DNA of 18,044 bases, from the NCBI GenBank assembly GCA_002429085.1, contig DIYR01000033.1, forward strand, positions 1 to 18,044. Direction: 5' to 3'. Source of the stretch: Flavobacteriales bacterium UBA6049. GTDB taxonomy: Bacteria > Bacteroidota > Bacteroidia > Flavobacteriales_G > Salibacteraceae. Positions 15,601-18,044 of this stretch are shown here, piece after piece (positions within the stretch are counted from its first letter, which is position 1; each line of letters starts with the position of its first letter). The position numbers and the translations under genes were made by a program. Under the pieces are notes generated by a model. It worked only from the letters and a program-made list of their open reading frames with translations, ran no database searches and was not told the DNA's origin.

Positions 15601-18044
15601 GCCGGTGCAACAGCTACAGCTTCAAGAACAATAACGCAACCAGCAATGCTAGCAGTTACGGTAGTTGTTGATAGTAACAGTAGTTGCAATAGCGGTAGTG
15701 ATGGAGGCGTATCAGCGTCAGGAACAGGTGGAACAATGCCTTATTCTTATGCGTGGAGTAATGGTGCTTCTACAAGCTCAGTTATCAATTTGGCAGCAGG
15801 AACTTATACCGTAACAATTACAGATGCAAATGGCTGTACAGCCAGTAATTCTGTGCTGGTAACTGAACCCATGGCTTCTGTTTGGTCTTCTTCTGTTATT
15901 CAAAATGCATGCTCAGGAGATTCAAATGGAAGTATCACATTTAATCAGTTATCTGGTTTAGCAACAGCTCAAGTTGCTTGGTCTAATGGCGTAAATCAAT
16001 CTGCTAGCACTCCATATCAACAAAGTTTTGAAGGCAGCACTTCCGATAACTGGAATTATACAGATTCTATTCATGGTTATGATTGTTCAGGAAAAGGTAC
16101 ATATCTAGAAGCCAGCTTATATAGATTTGATAGTCAAGGTAACTTGCTCGCTTCAGATGCTAGAAATCCATATGTGCTATATGGCCCTCAGGTGACAGAT
16201 ATTTACGATACATACGGATATAATGATACTCTTGCTCCGGGTAGCTTTTTCAATCCTACATATATAGAACCTTATCGACTTGTACTTCAGGATAGGTTAA
16301 ACTTTGGAACTTTCCAATCGGGTGGTGAACTATATCTCTATGGGTTATTTGATACTCATAGTGAAGATCCACAGTTTCGTGCTGGTGGTAACGCCAAGCT
16401 TAGGATACAACAACAGCCATTCGCTAGTGGCGCTAGTCCTATTCTATTTTATGAGGATAGTACAGCAATAAGTATAGTGAGTTCAGGTAATGTTGATGCT
16501 GCAGATAGCGTAGCTTACGATGCTTCAACAGGTATGTCTTATTTCTTCCATAATTGGATAGCTGAAACAACAGATGGCTTCATCTATGGGCCTATAAAAG
16601 ATACATCTGTGATTTATATAGATAGTACAAGTGTTAATAACCGGTACTCTTTTTTAAGTCATTTAAATGCTCCTAATGGGAGCTATAGAGCACATAAAAC
16701 ACGTACTAATTCAGATGATAATTCTCGCATCCAACTCGTTCCAATTCCTTACGGAAGTTGTAATTTTTTGAATAGCTTAAGCCAAGATTCAAGTGGAGTT
16801 ACATCATCAACAGGTGCTATAGGATCAGCATCTGCCGGAAGTCAGTTTTATAACTTCTATAACCATTCCAAGTTTGATACATCTGTTACACGTTATATTA
16901 CATTTGAACCCACTAGTCTAGACACTGCAACCACCCAGGTTTTCCATGTTGATTATTATGTGGAAGGACTAACCCTTGGGGCAGATACACTTTTGCTTGA
17001 AGTGGTGTATGATACATTGCAATCTTGGAATCAGGTAGATACGGCTGTTAATCTTATGGCTTCAACCAATAATAGTTGGAACACCTACTCACTTACATTG
17101 CCAGATTCGGCAGAGTATTTTCGAGTTCGTATAAAATCTGTAACAAATTCATCTTCAGATATTGTTGGGTTTGACCATATACGCATTCAATCAGCTCCAT
17201 CAATAGAACAGTCGGGCCTTCTAGCTGGAACGTATACGGTGACTATCACTGATAATAATGGGTGTTCAAGTACTAGTTCCGCTACTATTACAGAACCAAC
17301 AAATTTGGTAACTGGAACAGTAGTAGATAGTAACGTTAGCTGTAATGGCTTCTCAGATGGAGGTGCAAGTGCATCCGCAACAGGTGGTACAATGCCTTAC
17401 AGCTATACTTGGAATAATGGCGCAACAACAGCGAGCATCACAGGTGTAGCAGCAGGAACGTATACGGTGACGATTAACGATGCGAACGGATGTTCATCAA
17501 CTACTTCTGAATCTATTTCTTCAGGTGTGGACAATACCGCACCAACCATCACGGTATGTGCAAGTACACCAAGCAACATTCCAGCGACTGGATCTTGTAC
17601 TGGAACAGCACCAAACTTAACAGGTTCAGTAACAGCAACAGATAACTGTACTGGTTCACCAACGATTACACAAAGTCCAGCAGCAGGCGCAACGTTAGGA
17701 TTAGGAACAACAACGATTACCTTAACCGCAACAGATGGTTCAGGTAATACAGCAACATGTACGGTAAATCAAACAGTAGTTGATGCAACTGCACCAACCA
17801 TCACAGTATGTGCAAGCACACCTTCTAACTTATCAGCTAATGGGTCATGTCAAGCAACTGCTACAGATTTAACAGGTAGTGTAACAGCAACAGATAACTG
17901 TACTGGTTCACCAACGATTACACAGAGTCCAGCAGCAGGCGCAACATTAGGCTTAGGAACAACAACAATTACGTTGACCGCAACAGATGGTTCTGGTAAT
18001 ACAGCAACGTGTACCGTAAATCAAACAGTAGTAGATGATACAGC
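12700..18044 (+). CDS. Giant multidomain secreted adhesin (5' part, runs off window)
   Basis: I read one frame without a stop from ATG 12700 to the right edge, 1781 full codons. A signal peptide is clear: basic FRLK (residues 17-20), hydrophobic core to about residue 35, then GNAQ with cleavage near residue 38. Domain order: SPRY-like (about residues 47-203); a poorly typed stretch; Ig-like plus beta-sandwich plus SprB (about 305-635), then the same trio again (about 645-985); SprB (about 985-1057); an SprB split by a 402-residue insertion (1058-1533); SprB (about 1534-1607); two HYR domains and the start of a third (from residue 1614). Surface export through T9SS is inferred by analogy with the adhesin at the left end, since the C-terminus is not in view. 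It is extremely rich in Ser, Thr, Gly and Asn. Likely role: adhesion, gliding or matrix binding. Confidence 0.93.
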   Translation, partial: MNMSRFSKAYGAVDIGFRLKCLVFSITLLVGVISLGNAQTAPGNVKFQWSDSSKTVSSTYDFSPRIIYGTLLDNDSSVYSWSISIDSLVNFPGSRGVTIGLIESPFTDFFHDLGSLSGEWGYVDDGSKYKNNTSSSYGTSYGAGDVITMVYDALGDSLQFFVTDSGSTNAVLQGTAFHNVSPSAGKELRIAMSFTCFGNCDFQLSSLNQVVYPAKYYTGGIPNINDLFAVSDTAQTVSTDTIDLIVSGPFDGEGDPTSRYDTTTSFDFAVKKPLNNGINNINVNSNLSNPGVNFSVTSNTSPLSLNSIERKNPLSQVTSNNNMQFEVIFSNKVGNVDTNDFMLTGSVAGSSIITGISSSSDSVYLVDVSTSSTVNGDLGLAVKGVGGTAGTNDILEDNSVLDQQSLADNQVTESPIFGQSFVPDSSGLLLKVVVKTSFGHSYSGNGTMELLSGSGYGGAVLATQAISVNSVHEEKTYFFSNPAFVSAGSGYTIKFNFPNAPALSTAFSAQVGAGYSGGFLYQSSPLAVADLYFKTFVSPTLNTLGVVAPNPNEIYNYLIPLQSSIVVDSNQTNVNTPNGGASVVASGGTTPYIYLWSNGATSSSVTGLSAGTYYVTVTDNNGSSSSSTQSVVDSVFINNHIPPRLLAIERNNPASSTTTDTNLQFKAAFSRAIAGFSITDFVGINQLADSLTVTSVSALNDSTLLVNTTIKTSINGNVGLGIKGVGGNTGSNGITLGAPASDTVAQTNVNDYLNQAEIGQTFTATSSGLLEWIGLSYNGGHSFSGTADLKIYSGDQSSGNGTLLHTQQVNISNGANDQFVLSSAINLANNAVYSFELSNFSGSGYRINSSTSGNYSGGNVYFTGSSSSHIAFDLAFELSIASTVPVPSIPLDTISPTTSEFYSVIPPLVITVTASSNASCNGSADGGLSSNVMGGTSPYTYLWSTGSTGTSLSSLSAGTYTLTVTDNAGATATASRTITQPAMLAVTVVVDSNSSCNSGSDGGVSASGTGGTMPYSYAWSNGASTSSVINLAAGTYTVTITDANGCTASNSVLVTEPMASVWSSSVIQNACSGDSNGSITFNQLSGLATAQVAWSNGVNQSASTPYQQSFEGSTSDNWNYTDSIHGYDCSGKGTYLEASLYRFDSQGNLLASDARNPYVLYGPQVTDIYDTYGYNDTLAPGSFFNPTYIEPYRLVLQDRLNFGTFQSGGELYLYGLFDTHSEDPQFRAGGNAKLRIQQQPFASGASPILFYEDSTAISIVSSGNVDAADSVAYDASTGMSYFFHNWIAETTDGFIYGPIKDTSVIYIDSTSVNNRYSFLSHLNAPNGSYRAHKTRTNSDDNSRIQLVPIPYGSCNFLNSLSQDSSGVTSSTGAIGSASAGSQFYNFYNHSKFDTSVTRYITFEPTSLDTATTQVFHVDYYVEGLTLGADTLLLEVVYDTLQSWNQVDTAVNLMASTNNSWNTYSLTLPDSAEYFRVRIKSVTNSSSDIVGFDHIRIQSAPSIEQSGLLAGTYTVTITDNNGCSSTSSATITEPTNLVTGTVVDSNVSCNGFSDGGASASATGGTMPYSYTWNNGATTASITGVAAGTYTVTINDANGCSSTTSESISSGVDNTAPTITVCASTPSNIPATGSCTGTAPNLTGSVTATDNCTGSPTITQSPAAGATLGLGTTTITLTATDGSGNTATCTVNQTVVDATAPTITVCASTPSNLSANGSCQATATDLTGSVTATDNCTGSPTITQSPAAGATLGLGTTTITLTATDGSGNTATCTVNQTVVDDT
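12838..13308 (+). other. SPRY-like domain at the head of the giant adhesin
   Basis: Residues about 47-203. The order of motifs follows SPRY/B30.2: VTIGLIES strand (97-104), EWGYVDDGSKY (119-129), a YG-x-x-YGAGDVITMVYD stretch (137-152) with the hallmark GD-x-I and D, LQFFVTDSG (158-166) in place of the usual L-F-x-N-G, and a closing ELRIAMSF strand. SPRY domains are usually protein-binding. Assigned by eye; another concanavalin-like jelly roll is the alternative. Confidence 0.6.
13621..14640 (+). repeat. Composite unit, copy 1 (Ig-like, beta-sandwich, linker, SprB)
   Basis: Begins with IERKNP and an Ig-like domain ending in GLAVKGVGG. A beta-sandwich follows, starting at QSFVPDSSG with GHSYSG and YSGG motifs, then a linker (NEIYNYLIPLQ) and an SprB repeat (about 14390-14600). 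Copy 2 has the same elements in the same order. The SprB repeat here lacks both usual cysteines. Confidence 0.75.
14641..15660 (+). repeat. Composite unit, copy 2 (Ig-like, beta-sandwich, linker, SprB)
   Basis: Begins IERNNP exactly 1020 bases after copy 1, both starting with the bases ATAGAACG. Matching parts: GLGIKGVGG, QTFTATSSG, GHSFSG, YSGG, SEFYSVIPPL. The copies are well diverged at protein level, so the duplication is old. The SprB repeat here keeps the first Cys but not the second. Confidence 0.75.
15646..17520 (+). repeat. SprB repeats in the giant adhesin, one interrupted
   Basis: A complete repeat (about 15646-15870), a split repeat (15871-16005 joined to 17212-17301) and a complete repeat (about 17302-17520). 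Each has an early Cys, a W-(S/N)NG turn, an AAGTYTVTI-like strand and ANGC or NNGC. The split one resumes exactly at the loop between the WSNG turn and the AGTY strand. Confidence 0.8.
16006..17211 (+). other. 402-codon domain insertion inside an SprB repeat
   Basis: Starts at YQQSFEGSTSDNWNYT, a typical opening of MAM-like or choice-of-anchor jelly rolls, and ends with a matching second half: ITFEP, VFHVDYYVEG, LLLEVVYD, SWNTYSLTLPDSAEYFRVRI and IVGFDHIRIQ. Between the two lies an unrecognised segment of about 230 residues rich in Tyr and Asp. Codon use looks like the rest of the gene. Confidence 0.65.
17539..18044 (+). repeat. Tandem HYR (hyalin-type) repeats, 252-base period
   Basis: Copy 1 at 17539-17790 and copy 2 at 17791-18042 are each 84 codons, starting APTITVCASTPSN. 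The first two bases of a third copy are at 18043-18044. The HYR pattern is plain: TATDNC, an LG-GTTTIT stretch, TATDGSGNTATC and a closing VVD. HYR domains are Ig-like adhesion modules. The array continues beyond the window. Confidence 0.88.

Noticed and set aside
17539..18044. CRISPR-like regular repeats
   Set aside because: The 252-base units are protein-coding HYR domains in one frame, with no short repeat-spacer structure.
1..18044. The left and right adhesins as halves of one gene broken by an inserted block
   Set aside because: The right one begins with its own signal peptide and the left one ends with its own sorting domain, and core housekeeping operons lie between; they are separate paralogues.

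Overview
The window comes from a low-G+C Bacteroidota chromosome, most likely a marine or gliding Flavobacteriia-type organism. The evidence is SprB-type adhesin repeats, a type IX secretion system (T9SS) C-terminal sorting domain, an IPExxxVDY-family gene beside pyruvate kinase, A-rich leaders with little Shine-Dalgarno signal, and a TTG-N17-TTnnTTTG promoter-like site. No rRNA, tRNA, CRISPR array or insertion sequence was seen.

Layout. Positions 1-1377 hold the 3' end of a large secreted adhesin (four SprB repeats, a PKD/Ig-like domain, a T9SS sorting domain), closed by a strong hairpin terminator. Positions 1470-2872 hold two tightly coupled genes that both lack an ATG at the expected start. 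The second carries a DUF2726-type, PD-(D/E)XK-like nuclease domain; the first is unrecognised. Positions 2880-5537 are a leftward operon purN-marC-GH3-like. From 5615 rightward come an iodotyrosine-deiodinase-like nitroreductase and the core block acpP-fabF-rnc-IPExxxVDY-pyk (6356-10505), ended by a second hairpin terminator. A membrane GT-C/TMTC-like protein with a TPR tail follows (10566-12536). From 12700 to the right edge runs one uninterrupted open frame of more than 1781 codons, the N-terminal part of a second giant adhesin.

The giant adhesin is the richest object here. After a signal peptide it reads: a SPRY-like domain; two copies of a composite unit (Ig-like domain, beta-sandwich, linker, SprB repeat) offset by exactly 1020 bases; a further SprB repeat; an SprB repeat split by about 402 inserted codons; another SprB repeat; then hyalin-repeat (HYR) domains with an exact 252-base period that run off the window. 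The insertion looks like a MAM-like jelly roll that itself holds an extra segment, so domains seem nested inside one another.

How the genes may work together. The central block makes fatty-acid precursors (AcpP, FabF), processes dsRNA (RNase III) and runs the last step of glycolysis (Pyk); PurN acts in purine synthesis. The two adhesins are probably surface proteins exported by T9SS. The TMTC-like glycosyltransferase sits beside the giant adhesin, which is very rich in Ser/Thr and contains many D(S/T)-hydrophobic motifs like those O-glycosylated in Bacteroidota; a modifying role is possible but is inference only.
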